A stretch of 64,000 bases of DNA, taken from assembly GCA_032017425.1 (NCBI GenBank), contig DALZPW010000002.1, one strand, 5' to 3'. Origin of the DNA: Faucicola tetraodonis. GTDB lineage: Bacteria; Pseudomonadota; Gammaproteobacteria; Pseudomonadales; Moraxellaceae. The notes under the pieces were generated by a model. The model saw only the letters and a list, made by a program, of their open reading frames with translations. It searched no databases and was not told the DNA's origin. Positions 53,423-63,368 of this stretch are shown in pieces. Positions within the stretch are counted from its first letter, which is position 1. Every line of letters begins with the position of its first letter. A program made the translations under genes and the position numbers.

Positions 53423-54709
53423 ATGTCAGAGAAAGACAATATTGCAACCTTGCACGTCAATGGCCAGGACTATGAGCTTCCTATCATTGAAGGAACATTA
53501 GGCGATCCTGTACTCGATATTAAGGCCGTACCCCAAGCTGGTTTTTGGACATACGATCCAGGTTTCATGTCAACCGCTTCCACTGAATCAAAAATCACCT
53601 TCATTGATGGTGACAAAGGTATCTTATTACACCGTGGTTACCCAATTGACCAATTAGCTGATAAAGCAGAATACTTAGAAGTTGCGTATGCACTCATTCA
53701 TGGTGAACTACCCAATGCTGAGCAAAAAGCTGACTTCTACGAAAAAGTTCGTAAACATTCAATGGTGAATGACCAATTACGTCGTTTCTTTGAAGGTTTC
53801 CGCCGTGACGCTCATCCGATGGCGATTATGGTTGGTGTGATGGGTGCATTATCTGCGTTCTACCACAACAATCTTGATGTCAGCAAACAAGACCATCGTG
53901 AAATCACCGCGATTCGCTTGATTGCAAAAGTCCCTACCATCGCCGCCATGTGCTACAAATACAGCAATGGTCAGCCATTCATGTATCCGCGTAATGATTT
54001 AAACTACGCTGAAAACTTCTTACACATGATGTTTGCAACCCCAGCGGATGTCAACTATCAAGTCAATCCAATCCTGGCAAAAGCGATGGATAAAATCTTT
54101 ACCTTACATGCTGACCACGAACAAAATGCCTCGACCTCAACTGTACGTCTAGCAGGCTCTACGGGCGCTAACCCATACGCTTGTATTGCGGCAGGTATTG
54201 CGGCTCTTTGGGGACCTGCACACGGTGGCGCCAACGAAGCTGTACTTAAAATGCTTGATGAAATCGGCAGCGTAGACAACGTTGACGAATTCATGGAAAA
54301 AGTCAAACGTAAAGAAGTGAAATTAATGGGCTTTGGTCACCGTGTTTATAAAAACTTTGACCCACGCGCCAAAGTGATGAAAGAAACTTGTGACGAAGTA
54401 TTGGGCGAGCTTGGTATCAAAGATCCACAACTTGAACTTGCAATGAAGCTTGAACAAATCGCCTTGAATGACCCGTACTTTAAAGAGCGTAACCTATATC
54501 CAAATGTTGACTTCTACTCAGGTATCATCCTAAAAGCCATCGGTATTCCAACCTCTATGTTTACCGTAATCTTTGCTTTAGCACGTACTTCTGGTTGGAT
54601 CAGCCACTGGTTAGAAATGCACTCTGCACCTTACAAAATCGGTCGTCCACGTCAGTTATATACTGGCTATACCCAGCGTGATTTTGTGGCTGTTGAAGAC
54701 CGCGATTAA
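53423..54709 (+). CDS. gltA: Citrate synthase
   Basis: Condenses oxaloacetate and acetyl-CoA, entry to the TCA cycle. 428 residues, type II (hexameric, NADH-sensitive) bacterial form with the N-terminal beta domain. Catalytic motifs: LHADHEQNASTSTVRL, GPAHGGANEAVLKML, MGFGHRVYKNFDPRA and NVDFYSGIILKAIGIP. AGAGGA precedes the ATG. Divergent from sdhCDAB and closed by a strong terminator. Confidence 0.98.
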   Translation: MSEKDNIATLHVNGQDYELPIIEGTLGDPVLDIKAVPQAGFWTYDPGFMSTASTESKITFIDGDKGILLHRGYPIDQLADKAEYLEVAYALIHGELPNAEQKADFYEKVRKHSMVNDQLRRFFEGFRRDAHPMAIMVGVMGALSAFYHNNLDVSKQDHREITAIRLIAKVPTIAAMCYKYSNGQPFMYPRNDLNYAENFLHMMFATPADVNYQVNPILAKAMDKIFTLHADHEQNASTSTVRLAGSTGANPYACIAAGIAALWGPAHGGANEAVLKMLDEIGSVDNVDEFMEKVKRKEVKLMGFGHRVYKNFDPRAKVMKETCDEVLGELGIKDPQLELAMKLEQIALNDPYFKERNLYPNVDFYSGIILKAIGIPTSMFTVIFALARTSGWISHWLEMHSAPYKIGRPRQLYTGYTQRDFVAVEDRD

Positions 54710-54725
54710 GCCAATACGTTAAACC

Positions 54726-54754
54726 AAAAAACCCAGTGTTACACTGGGTTTTTT
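54726..54754 (+). terminator. Rho-independent terminator after gltA
   Basis: AAAAAACCCAGTG and CACTGGGTTTTTT with a 3-nt loop. Confidence 0.92.
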
Positions 54755-54877
54755 ATTGAGTAAAATTTAATAATAATTTAATAATAAAAAAGGACCTCTT
54801 ATGACGCCCTTTCTTGAATTACCCTTTCTTTAATCAAGTGTCACTTGAATTAAGTATCACTTGCCAATCTCTTCACC

Positions 54878-55495
54878 TTACTTATAAAACGCATTGGCAG
54901 TATAAGTATGGTCGGTCTCATCAATCACTTGGGTTAATTCTGGTATTTGCTGTTTAAGCGAAACTTCAACCCCTTGTTTTAGCGTCATATCAACTGCAGA
55001 GCAGCCTTGACAGCCACCACCAAATTTGAGCACTGCGGTGATACCAACCCCTTCTTCATGTACCAAATCCACCAATTGCACGTTACCCCCATGCGACGCT
55101 AGATTTGGATTGATTTCTGAAGACAACACGTAATTGATACGTTCCTCTAGGCTCGCATTTTCACCCAGTTTTGGCACTTTTGAGTTAGGCGCACGGAATG
55201 TCAATTGACCGCCAAAACGGTCCTTATTGTAATCAATCACCGCATCTTCAAGATAAGGAATAGACGGGGTGTCTATATAAGCGGTGAATGTCTCATAATC
55301 CAATTTTAAATCATCAGGATTGTGTTCATTTGGCTGGCTATATGACATACAGCATTCTGCTCGCGGCGTGCCTGGATGTTCAACAAAAATACGTACGCCG
55401 ATGCCGTCAGTATTTTGTTTTGCCAACAACTCAGTCAGATAACCTTGCGCTGAATCGGTAATTTTGATATTTGTGGTTTTTTCTGTATCGCTCAT
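54878..55495 (-). CDS. nfuA: Fe/S biogenesis protein NfuA
   Basis: Carrier that delivers Fe-S clusters to client proteins such as aconitase and lipoyl synthase. 205 residues: an N-terminal degenerate A-type carrier domain (1-100) and a C-terminal Nfu domain with the cluster-binding C162 and C165 in GGCQGCSAVDMTL. Lies alone between gltA and the NAD salvage genes. Confidence 0.95.
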   Translation of the reverse strand: MSDTEKTTNIKITDSAQGYLTELLAKQNTDGIGVRIFVEHPGTPRAECCMSYSQPNEHNPDDLKLDYETFTAYIDTPSIPYLEDAVIDYNKDRFGGQLTFRAPNSKVPKLGENASLEERINYVLSSEINPNLASHGGNVQLVDLVHEEGVGITAVLKFGGGCQGCSAVDMTLKQGVEVSLKQQIPELTQVIDETDHTYTANAFYK

Positions 55496-55779
55496 ATGTC
55501 ACCCTAGCTTGTCATCAATTTTTACCCATATTTTAGCATAAACTTGAGTAATTTACTCGGATTTTATTGGGGGTGGTTTTTTGGCTTATCAAGGGTCGTC
55601 ACAATATTTTTTAGGTAAGCTAAAACTTCAATCTAGTCCTTATCTTTAACCAAAAATAACTTGGCATTGGTTGAAAGTTTAGGCAAGATAGTTAAAAAAA
55701 CATGCTTTATCACCGAACTTTATCACCAAAACGCTATTGGATAGACCGAGGGCGTTATCATTCGCAAGGAGTTTGCGTC

Positions 55780-56883
55780 ATGCCAAATAACACGACTGAC
55801 ACTATCACGGTTACTAAAAACGACTTTAACGAGGATAAAGGGCGTTTTAGCACACCCAAAAATAAAAAAGGTTATCAATATGATTATTTGGTATTTATCG
55901 GGCGTTTTCAGCCGTTTCATTTAGGTCATAAATCGGTTGTCGATGAAGCATTAAAGCTTGCTGAAAATGTGATTATGCTAATCGGCTCTGCCAATTTACC
56001 AAGTAGTATCCGCAATAGCTTTAGTGTCGAAGCACGTAGCCAAATGATTTTGGGCGCCTTTGACAAAAAAGATGCCAAACGTATTCATTGTGTCGGTTTG
56101 GATGATGCTTTATACAATGATACAAAATGGCTTCAATATGTGCAGCAGTGCGTCAAGTCGGTTACCGGCGATTTAAACGCCAATATTGGTCTAATTGGGC
56201 ATTCAAAAGACAGCTCATCATATTACTTGTCACTTTTTCCAAATTGGCAGTCGGTGGCTGTGCCCAATTTTCATGAGTTGTCTGCCACGCCAATTCGCGA
56301 AGGCTTTTTGCTGGGTGCCGATCCGTTAACCGATACGGTACCGCAATCGACAACCGATGTCATGAAGGCATTTAAAAAGACCGAAGCATATAAACGCTTA
56401 CACGAAGAGGCTGGCTTCATTGATAAATACAAAAAACAATGGGAATCAAGCCCCTACCCACCCACCTTTATGACGGTTGATGCGGTGGTCATTCAATCAG
56501 GACACATCTTATTGGTGGAGCGTCGTGGTATGCCAGGTCAAGGACTATGGGCATTGCCTGGTGGCTTTATTGACCCTAAAGAGACACTATTTGACGCCTG
56601 TATTCGTGAGCTACGTGAAGAGACTCGGTTAAAAGTGCCTGAAGCGGTTCTGCGCGGTTCGCGCCATAGTCAACATACCTTTGATGACCCGTATCGCTCA
56701 GCTCGTGGTCGCACCATCACCCAAGCGTTTTACTTTGTGCTCAAAAACGACCCCAAAGGCTTACCATCGGTGAAAGGTGGCGATGATGCCAAAAAAGCGT
56801 TTTGGCTACCCTTGGCTGAATTAAAAGCCGATAAACTGTTTGAAGACCATTATGCCATTATTTGTAAAATGGTCGGTCTCTGA
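55780..56883 (+). CDS. nadM: Bifunctional NMN adenylyltransferase / Nudix hydrolase
   Basis: N-terminal NMN adenylyltransferase domain (about 35-215) with the nucleotidyltransferase motif GRFQPFHLGH (41-50), which joins ATP and NMN to make NAD, fused to a C-terminal Nudix domain with a complete Nudix box (261-284; GGFIDPKE ... RELREET). ATG at 55780 is chosen because AAGGAG lies seven bases upstream; the open frame begins 26 codons earlier. 367 residues, with an atypical 35-residue polar N-terminus. Immediately followed by nadV. Confidence 0.92.
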   Translation: MPNNTTDTITVTKNDFNEDKGRFSTPKNKKGYQYDYLVFIGRFQPFHLGHKSVVDEALKLAENVIMLIGSANLPSSIRNSFSVEARSQMILGAFDKKDAKRIHCVGLDDALYNDTKWLQYVQQCVKSVTGDLNANIGLIGHSKDSSSYYLSLFPNWQSVAVPNFHELSATPIREGFLLGADPLTDTVPQSTTDVMKAFKKTEAYKRLHEEAGFIDKYKKQWESSPYPPTFMTVDAVVIQSGHILLVERRGMPGQGLWALPGGFIDPKETLFDACIRELREETRLKVPEAVLRGSRHSQHTFDDPYRSARGRTITQAFYFVLKNDPKGLPSVKGGDDAKKAFWLPLAELKADKLFEDHYAIICKMVGL

Positions 56884-56952
56884 TTTTTTCCTGCCAAACT
56901 GATAGACGGTTTGGTTTTAACCTGCGCAAGCAATCACCAGAGGAGTTCTGTG

Positions 56953-58359
56953 ATGTTTAGTCAAAATTTTGACAATTTTATTTTAAATACCGATAGCTAT
57001 AAGACGTCGCATTGGCTGCAATACCCGCCAAATACCGAGTACGTATCTAGCTATATTGAAGCGCGTGGCGGCAATAGCAACTTTGAAAATGTGCTATTTT
57101 TTGGTCTACAAGCTTTTTTAAAACAGTATCTTACCAAACCCATTACCGACGCTGATATAGACGAAGCCAAAGTGCTACTTGCTGCTCATGGCGTACCGTT
57201 TAATGAAGCAGGCTGGCGACAATTAGTCGCCAAACATGGCGGTCTATTACCGCTTCGCATTCAAGCGATACCAGAAGGCATGGTGGTACCAACGGGTCAA
57301 GTATTGTGTCAGGTGGTGAATACTGACCCTGAGTTTTACTGGTTGACGAGCTATATCGAGACCACCCTATTACGCGCTATTTGGTATCCTAGCACTGTGG
57401 CAAGCCTTTCTTATTATTGTAAACAAATCATCAAAGCAGGCTTGGAAAAATCGGCTGATAACTTAAATAATCTACCGTTTAAATTGCATGATTTTGGCGC
57501 CCGTGGGGTGTCTAGCCTTGAATCAGCTGCGCTTGGCGCGCTTGCCCACTTGGTTAACTTTTCCGGTACGGATACTTTAAGTGCGATTGTGGCTGCCAAT
57601 CGTTGGTATGGTATGCAAAATGACATGACGGCTTTTTCCATTCCCGCAGCAGAGCATAGCACCATGACCACTTGGGGTCGTGAGCATGAAGCGGATGCCT
57701 ATGGCAATATGATTGCCAAATTTGGCGGTGAAGGTAAAACCTTTGCGGTAGTGAGTGATAGCTACGACTTATGGAATGCCATCGATAATATCTGGGGCGG
57801 TGAGCTAAAAGAAAAAGTGGCGCAAACAGGGGGCACGTTAGTCATTCGCCCTGACAGTGGCGATCCGATTAAAGTGGTGCGTGAAGCCCTGCAGCGCCTT
57901 GCAGCAAAATTTGGCACTACCACCAACTCAAAAGGCTATAAGCTACTACCTAGCTATGTGCGACTCATCCAAGGTGATGGTATAAATCCCACCAGCATGA
58001 GTAAAATTATTGATGCGGTGATTAAAGCCGGATTTAGTAGTGATAATATCACCTTTGGAATGGGTGGCGGACTACTGCAACAAGTCAACCGCGATACCTT
58101 GAATTTTGCCATGAAGACCAGCAGCGCACGGGTGGACGGTTTTTGGCGAGACGTGTATAAAGACCCGATTACCAGTGTGAGCAAACGCAGCAAACGCGGG
58201 CGTTTAGCCTTGGTCAAACGTCAGGGTAGTTATATGACGCTGCGTGAAGATGAGCTTGCTGAGCAAAATAATTTGTTGCAGGATGTATTTTTGAACGGTG
58301 ATTTACTAGTTGATGATACACTGACCGCGATTCGTCAACGCTCATCGGTAAAATCATAA
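56953..58359 (+). CDS. nadV: Nicotinamide phosphoribosyltransferase
   Basis: Converts nicotinamide and PRPP to NMN (NAMPT type), 468 residues. Motifs: NTDSYKTSHW at the N-terminus, FHDFGARG-like KLHDFGARGVSSLESAA, EHSTMTTWG, VVSDSYDLWNAI, IRPDSGDP and FGMGGGLLQQVNRDT. GAGGAG sits before the ATG at 56953. With nadM it forms a two-gene nicotinamide to NMN to NAD route. Terminator at 58382. Confidence 0.95.
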   Translation: MFSQNFDNFILNTDSYKTSHWLQYPPNTEYVSSYIEARGGNSNFENVLFFGLQAFLKQYLTKPITDADIDEAKVLLAAHGVPFNEAGWRQLVAKHGGLLPLRIQAIPEGMVVPTGQVLCQVVNTDPEFYWLTSYIETTLLRAIWYPSTVASLSYYCKQIIKAGLEKSADNLNNLPFKLHDFGARGVSSLESAALGALAHLVNFSGTDTLSAIVAANRWYGMQNDMTAFSIPAAEHSTMTTWGREHEADAYGNMIAKFGGEGKTFAVVSDSYDLWNAIDNIWGGELKEKVAQTGGTLVIRPDSGDPIKVVREALQRLAAKFGTTTNSKGYKLLPSYVRLIQGDGINPTSMSKIIDAVIKAGFSSDNITFGMGGGLLQQVNRDTLNFAMKTSSARVDGFWRDVYKDPITSVSKRSKRGRLALVKRQGSYMTLREDELAEQNNLLQDVFLNGDLLVDDTLTAIRQRSSVKS

Positions 58360-58381
58360 TTTAACTTGTCGCAATCTTAAC

Positions 58382-58406
58382 AGCCGTCTTAATCAGACGG
58401 CTTTTT
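58382..58406 (+). terminator. Rho-independent terminator after nadV
   Basis: AGCCGTCT (58382-58389), 5-nt loop, AGACGGCT (58395-58402), then five T; lies between convergent nadV and coaE. Confidence 0.85.
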
Positions 58407-58416
58407 ATCGTTAAAG

Positions 58417-59025
58417 CTAATTAACCCCTGCCATTGCCAAATATTTTTGGTGCAACTGTTCAAGTTTTAAATACAAATCGTCTAAGCTACCATTGTTGTC
58501 GACAATGTCATCAGCTTGCCTGAGCCTGTCATGACGCGACAGTTGATTTGCCATGATATTTTGAATACGTTCAGGTGTTTGACCATCGCGTTGACTGGCG
58601 CGCTCAATCTGCAAGGATTCATGACTATCAACCACCAATATTCGATCACACAGATTGGCTAACCCTGCTTCAGAGGCTTCTAACAGTAAGGGTGCTACCA
58701 AAATTACATAGGGTGACTGTGCAGTTGCTAGTAATTCTTTGGCACGGCTGCGAATGGCAGGATGGGTAATTTGTTCCAAATCCATTAACGCTTGCGCACT
58801 GCCAAATACATGCTCTCGCATGGCACGACGATTAAGCTCACCTGCCTCATCAATCACCCAGTCACCAAATTTGGCGACAATTTTTTTTAGCGTTGGCGAA
58901 TCTTTGGCAACGACTTCACGTGCCAATACATCGGCATCAATAATAACAATTCCATGCGCATCGAACCAACGGCTCACTTGTGATTTGCCGCTACCGATAC
59001 CACCTGTAAGCCCCACTACCAACAT
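58417..59025 (-). CDS. coaE: Dephospho-CoA kinase
   Basis: Last step of CoA synthesis. 202 residues with the P-loop GGIGSGKS (8-15), IIDADVLAREVV and VDSHESLQIERASQRDG. ATG at 59025 has AAGGAGGGG upstream; the longer frame overlaps the pilD end. The pilD-coaE pair is widely conserved in type IV pilus clusters. Confidence 0.95.
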   Translation of the reverse strand: MLVVGLTGGIGSGKSQVSRWFDAHGIVIIDADVLAREVVAKDSPTLKKIVAKFGDWVIDEAGELNRRAMREHVFGSAQALMDLEQITHPAIRSRAKELLATAQSPYVILVAPLLLEASEAGLANLCDRILVVDSHESLQIERASQRDGQTPERIQNIMANQLSRHDRLRQADDIVDNNGSLDDLYLKLEQLHQKYLAMAGVN

Positions 59026-59069
59026 CGCCACCCCTCCTTGATTCACGGATAATTGACCCATAAATGACT

Positions 59070-59945
59070 TCATGACATTTTGCCTAGATACCACGACATT
59101 ATTGGTTGCCCATACAAAAGTGCTATCATGCCGGCAATCGCGATATAGGGTCCAAAAGCAAAAGGTTTGCTTTCACCTGAGCGCTTCATCAGCATCACAC
59201 CCACAACCGAGCCGACAAACGCAGATAAAAGCACAATTAAGGGTAGCATCAAAGGCCCTAGCCAAGCCCCCAAAGCTGCTAATAATTTAAAATCGCCATG
59301 TCCCATCCCGTGCTTGCCCGTAATCAGCAAAAACAGTTGGTAGACAATCCACAAGCATAAAAACCCAAATACATAGCCAAAAATAGCCGCTGTGGGGCTA
59401 ATAAATAAGCCAAAGGCATTGACGAATAAGCCTAATCCCGCTAATGGCAATGTCAATCGGTCAGGCAACAATTGGGTATCAAAATCAATGCCTGTCAAAG
59501 CCACTAATGTCCATGTGAGTGCCAATCCTGCCAGCGCTTGCCAAGTAACACCAAATTTCATCACCACCAGCATAGACAAAATAGCAGTGATGATTTCTAC
59601 AAGCGGATAGCGATAACTAATGGCGTTATGACACTGACTACATTTCCCTTTTAGCATTAGCCAGCTAACAACAGGCATATTTTCAAACCAACGTATTGAA
59701 TGCCCACAATGCGGGCAACGAGAAGCAGGACTGCTTAAGGTAATGGATTCATGATTGTCAATAACGGTTTCTGGATGGAGCAATAGCTGGCATTCGTTCT
59801 TCCACTGCTGCTCCATCATTAAAGGCGTTCGATAAATCACCACATTTAAAAAACTGCCCACGCATAATCCCAATAAAGCTACGATAATCAACGTCAGCCA
59901 TTGCGACTGTTGTAATAACGATACAAAATCTGAAAAAATCCCCAT
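59070..59945 (-). CDS. pilD: Type IV prepilin peptidase
   Basis: Integral membrane aspartic protease that cleaves and N-methylates prepilins. 291 residues. Cytoplasmic zinc-binding cysteines C77, C80, C102, C105 (CPHC, CSQC); catalytic aspartate candidates in GIDFD (D154/D156) and GMGHGDFKLL (D218). The usual tyrosine in GMGYGD is histidine here. About eight membrane helices. Five bases after pilC. Confidence 0.95.
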   Translation of the reverse strand: MGIFSDFVSLLQQSQWLTLIIVALLGLCVGSFLNVVIYRTPLMMEQQWKNECQLLLHPETVIDNHESITLSSPASRCPHCGHSIRWFENMPVVSWLMLKGKCSQCHNAISYRYPLVEIITAILSMLVVMKFGVTWQALAGLALTWTLVALTGIDFDTQLLPDRLTLPLAGLGLFVNAFGLFISPTAAIFGYVFGFLCLWIVYQLFLLITGKHGMGHGDFKLLAALGAWLGPLMLPLIVLLSAFVGSVVGVMLMKRSGESKPFAFGPYIAIAGMIALLYGQPIMSWYLGKMS

Positions 59946-59950
59946 CGTAT

Positions 59951-61174
59951 CTAGCCCACCACCGAGCCCATTTGGAAGATTGGTAGATACATGGCAATCA
60001 CCAGACCCCCTACCAGTACCCCCAAAACCGCCATAATCATCGGTTCCATCAGGCTTGTTAACCCATCTACGGCGTTATCTACTTCGTTTTCATAATAAGT
60101 CGCGACTTTATCAAGCATCTCCTCTAGACTACCTGACTCCTCACCAATACCGACCATTTGGATAGCCATACTCGGAAAAAGATTGGTAGAACGCATCGAA
60201 AACTGCAGCTGTTGACCCGTCGCAACATCGCCTTTAATTTTTTGCGTGGCATTATAAAACACCACATTGTTGGTTGCCCCAGCGGTTGAATCTAACGCAT
60301 CAATCAGCGGCACACCTGCTGCAAAAGTGGTAGATAAAGTGCGGGAAAAACGGGCAACCACCGCTTGATAAGCAATATTGCCAAAGATTGGTAATTTTAA
60401 GGTAAGTCGGTCTAAAAAATCATTAAAGGGCTTGCTACGTTTTTTAGCTTCAGAAAAGCCAACAACAGCGCCTGCAATGCTAAATAGCAATAACCACCAC
60501 CATTTTTGCATCCACTCCGACATATTGACTACCATTCGGGTAAATGCGGGTAACTCTGCGCCAAATGAATTGAATAAATCAGCAAACACCGGTACTACTT
60601 TGACCAGCAAAATAATGGTAACGATAATCGCAACCACAATAACCGCAATCGGGTATTTCAAAGCTTTTTTAATTTTTGCTTTTAGTAGCTCGCTTTTTTC
60701 TTTATACGTCGCGACACGCTCAAGCATGGTTTCAAGCGCACCTGATTGCTCACCTGCCTCTACTAATGAACAAAACAAGTCATCAAAATATCTGGGATGT
60801 TTGCGCAGCGCTGCAGCAAAGGTGCTGCCTGATTCCACTTCTGACTTGACACTAAGCACCAACTCTTTCATTGAGGGGTTATCGAGCGCATCTGCAACGA
60901 TTTCAAACGACTGTGTAAGGGGTACACCTGCTTTCATCATCGTAGCCAACTGACGCACAAAGATAGCAATATCAATTGGCTTGATGCTTTTTTTCATTTG
61001 AAAAATGGGCTTAGGTTTTTTCTTAATCGTCTTGACTTGGATGCCCTGCTTGCGTAGTTGCGCCTTTGCCAGCTCAATATTGCGGCTGGTGGTTTCGCCT
61101 TTGACTTTCTCGCCACGGCGATTGACCCCATCATAGACAAAGTCTAATAACATTTCTGTTTGGACTTTTGCCAT
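59951..61174 (-). CDS. pilC: Type IV pilus platform protein PilC
   Basis: Inner-membrane platform of the pilus assembly motor. 407 residues in two GspF domains (about 75-200 and 280-400), each with the family signature (MMKAGVPLTQSFEIV; FAAGVPLIDALDS) and three membrane helices in total. Between pilB (54 bp) and pilD (5 bp). Confidence 0.96.
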   Translation of the reverse strand: MAKVQTEMLLDFVYDGVNRRGEKVKGETTSRNIELAKAQLRKQGIQVKTIKKKPKPIFQMKKSIKPIDIAIFVRQLATMMKAGVPLTQSFEIVADALDNPSMKELVLSVKSEVESGSTFAAALRKHPRYFDDLFCSLVEAGEQSGALETMLERVATYKEKSELLKAKIKKALKYPIAVIVVAIIVTIILLVKVVPVFADLFNSFGAELPAFTRMVVNMSEWMQKWWWLLLFSIAGAVVGFSEAKKRSKPFNDFLDRLTLKLPIFGNIAYQAVVARFSRTLSTTFAAGVPLIDALDSTAGATNNVVFYNATQKIKGDVATGQQLQFSMRSTNLFPSMAIQMVGIGEESGSLEEMLDKVATYYENEVDNAVDGLTSLMEPMIMAVLGVLVGGLVIAMYLPIFQMGSVVG

Positions 61175-61228
61175 ACCCTTCCCCTTAATATCTCAACTAA
61201 TCTTCAATAAAGACGGATAAAAAACGCC

Positions 61229-62935
61229 CTATTCGCTAGTAACACGATACATCTCTTGGATGCTGGTCGTGCCTTGTAGGACCTTTAAAATGCCAGAGCG
61301 CCTTAAATCCCTAAACCCTTGCTTTAAGGCAGCGTCTTTAATCTCAATAGCGTTGCCGTCTTCCATAATAATTCGGGCAATCTCAGGTGTTACTTTCATC
61401 ACTTCATAAATACCAACACGTCCTTTATAGCCATCGCGGCATTCAGAGCAGCCAACGGGCTCATAAATGACATTGCTGGGATCTGCCAAATCTTCTTCGG
61501 TAAAGCCCATTTCAAGCAAGCTATTTTTTGGCACATCTGTCGGTTTCTTACAAGCTTTACACAGGCGACGTGCTAAGCGCTGCGCGATTACCAAATTGAC
61601 TGAGGTGGCAATGTTAAAGGATGCCACCCCCATATTACGCAGACGCGTTAAGGTTTCTGGCGCTGAGTTGGTATGCAAAGTTGACAGCACCATATGCCCT
61701 GTTTGGGCAGCTTTGACAGCAATTTCAGCCGTTTCCAAGTCACGAATCTCACCAACCATCACAATATCAGGGTCTTGACGCAAGAATGATTTGAGCGCAC
61801 TGGCAAAGGTCAAGCCAACTTTATTGTTCACATTGACCTGATTGATGCCTTCAAGGTTAATTTCAACGGGATCTTCTGCGGTGGATATATTGGTCTCAAC
61901 TGTGTTTAAGATATTAAGACCGGTGTACAAGGAGACGGTTTTACCCGAACCAGTAGGGCCGGTAATCAATAACATCCCTTGCGGTTTTGCCAGCGCATCC
62001 ATAAATAGCTGCTTTTGGTCAGGCTCATAGCCGAGTGCATCAATACCTAGCATCGCTGATGATGGGTCTAAAATACGCAATACGATTTTTTCACCAAATA
62101 AGGTTGGCAGTGAGTTGACACGAAAATCAATCGCCTTATCCTTGGAAATTTTTAACTTGATACGACCATCTTGCGGCACGCGGCGTTCAGAGATGTCCAT
62201 TTGTGACATGACTTTCAGGCGGGCAGCAATTTTACCCGCTAGCTGCGTCGGTGGATTTGCCATTTTTTGTAACACCCCATCAATACGAAAACGCACGCGA
62301 TAAGATTTTTCATAGGGTTCAAAGTGTAAGTCTGAGGCGCCCATGGTAATGGCTTTGATGAGCATCCCATTAACGAACTTGACGACAGGCGCTTCATCAT
62401 TGACATCTAAATGACTGGTGGCACTATTGTCGTCATCGGCGCGGGTTTCATCAAACTCCACCGCTTCCATATCATCAAAATCAGCTAAATTAGAGCTAGC
62501 AAAGATTTTTTCGATGAGTGATTTTATTTTGTGGTGCTCGGCAACCACTGTTTCTACGGTAAACCTTGTACCAAATCGCAGCGCATCTAAAGCATCTACC
62601 CGCGTCGGGTCGCTCATGGCAACAAATAAGCGGCTACCTCGTTGGAAAATCGGCAGAATATTAAATTCGCGAATAATTTTTTCATCAACCGCTTCTTTTG
62701 GAATATAGTTGACATTGATGGCATCCAAATCAATGAGTGGGTCGCCAAATTCTCGTGAAATCACCCACGCTACTGCGTCAGCTTGCGCAAGCTTATTATC
62801 GACCACATAGGCGATTAAATTTATTTTTTGCTGCTGCGATTCTGCCAATACTTTTTGCATTGCCGCTTCGCTAATTAGTCCTTCATCCACTAATCGCGAT
62901 GCAATGCCACCAAAACCAGGAAGGGATGCCGCCAT
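61229..62935 (-). CDS. pilB: Type IV pilus assembly ATPase PilB
   Basis: Hexameric ATPase driving pilus extension. 568 residues: N-terminal GspE/MshEN domain (1-150), Walker A GPTGSGKT (326-333), Asp box around 350-358, Walker B IVMVGEIRD (391-399), His box STLHTN, and a zinc-binding site with C459/C462 (CKAC) and C496/C499 (CSEC). First gene of pilBCD-coaE; 430-bp spacer upstream. Confidence 0.97.
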   Translation of the reverse strand: MAASLPGFGGIASRLVDEGLISEAAMQKVLAESQQQKINLIAYVVDNKLAQADAVAWVISREFGDPLIDLDAINVNYIPKEAVDEKIIREFNILPIFQRGSRLFVAMSDPTRVDALDALRFGTRFTVETVVAEHHKIKSLIEKIFASSNLADFDDMEAVEFDETRADDDNSATSHLDVNDEAPVVKFVNGMLIKAITMGASDLHFEPYEKSYRVRFRIDGVLQKMANPPTQLAGKIAARLKVMSQMDISERRVPQDGRIKLKISKDKAIDFRVNSLPTLFGEKIVLRILDPSSAMLGIDALGYEPDQKQLFMDALAKPQGMLLITGPTGSGKTVSLYTGLNILNTVETNISTAEDPVEINLEGINQVNVNNKVGLTFASALKSFLRQDPDIVMVGEIRDLETAEIAVKAAQTGHMVLSTLHTNSAPETLTRLRNMGVASFNIATSVNLVIAQRLARRLCKACKKPTDVPKNSLLEMGFTEEDLADPSNVIYEPVGCSECRDGYKGRVGIYEVMKVTPEIARIIMEDGNAIEIKDAALKQGFRDLRRSGILKVLQGTTSIQEMYRVTSE

Positions 62936-63368
62936 CGTTTTTCTCGTTTACTCAATATTGATTCAAATGGGCTAATGTTTGTTAGTGTAAACTATTCATT
63001 TATATATTAACAAATCATTCTCGACAAATCCGTGAATTCAACGATAAATAATTTGTTATCGAATTTTATCTCTATCCATCAACCTTCATAAAACTGTTTG
63101 ATACATTATCCCTTCTTTATCCTTTCTTTAAACACCTTACTTGCGTAACCCAATAATTTATTCGGCAAATCGCGGCAATTGCTTATATAATACCTACCAT
63201 TTTACGCCTGATATTTTAAATACCCGTATTTTCATATCTTGATATCTTTAAATGGTGATGTTTTACATCATGATATGTTAAATAGCGTTACTTATATTTT
63301 AATGTTATCTTGACATTTATACTTTGCAAATTCGTAGATAACCACTTACCTCAATTGACAGGGACATT
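62936..63368. other. Divergent intergenic region pilB / tpiA
   Basis: 433 bp, very AT-rich, without ORFs of note. Carries three imperfect 31-bp units (63209-63301) and a TGATG-TTTTA-CATCA hairpin (about 63255-63271) inside the middle unit. Confidence 0.5.
63209..63301. repeat. 31-bp-period imperfect repeat upstream of tpiA
   Basis: Three units start TGATATTTTAAATA, TGATATCTTTAAAT and TGATATGTTAAATA at 63209, 63240 and 63271; the first 14 bases are well conserved and the rest is loosely similar. Confidence 0.6.

Noticed and set aside
60378..60953. 191-codon frame antisense to pilC
   Set aside because: Shadow of the conserved pilC frame, Ser/Ala/Thr-rich and without any family feature.
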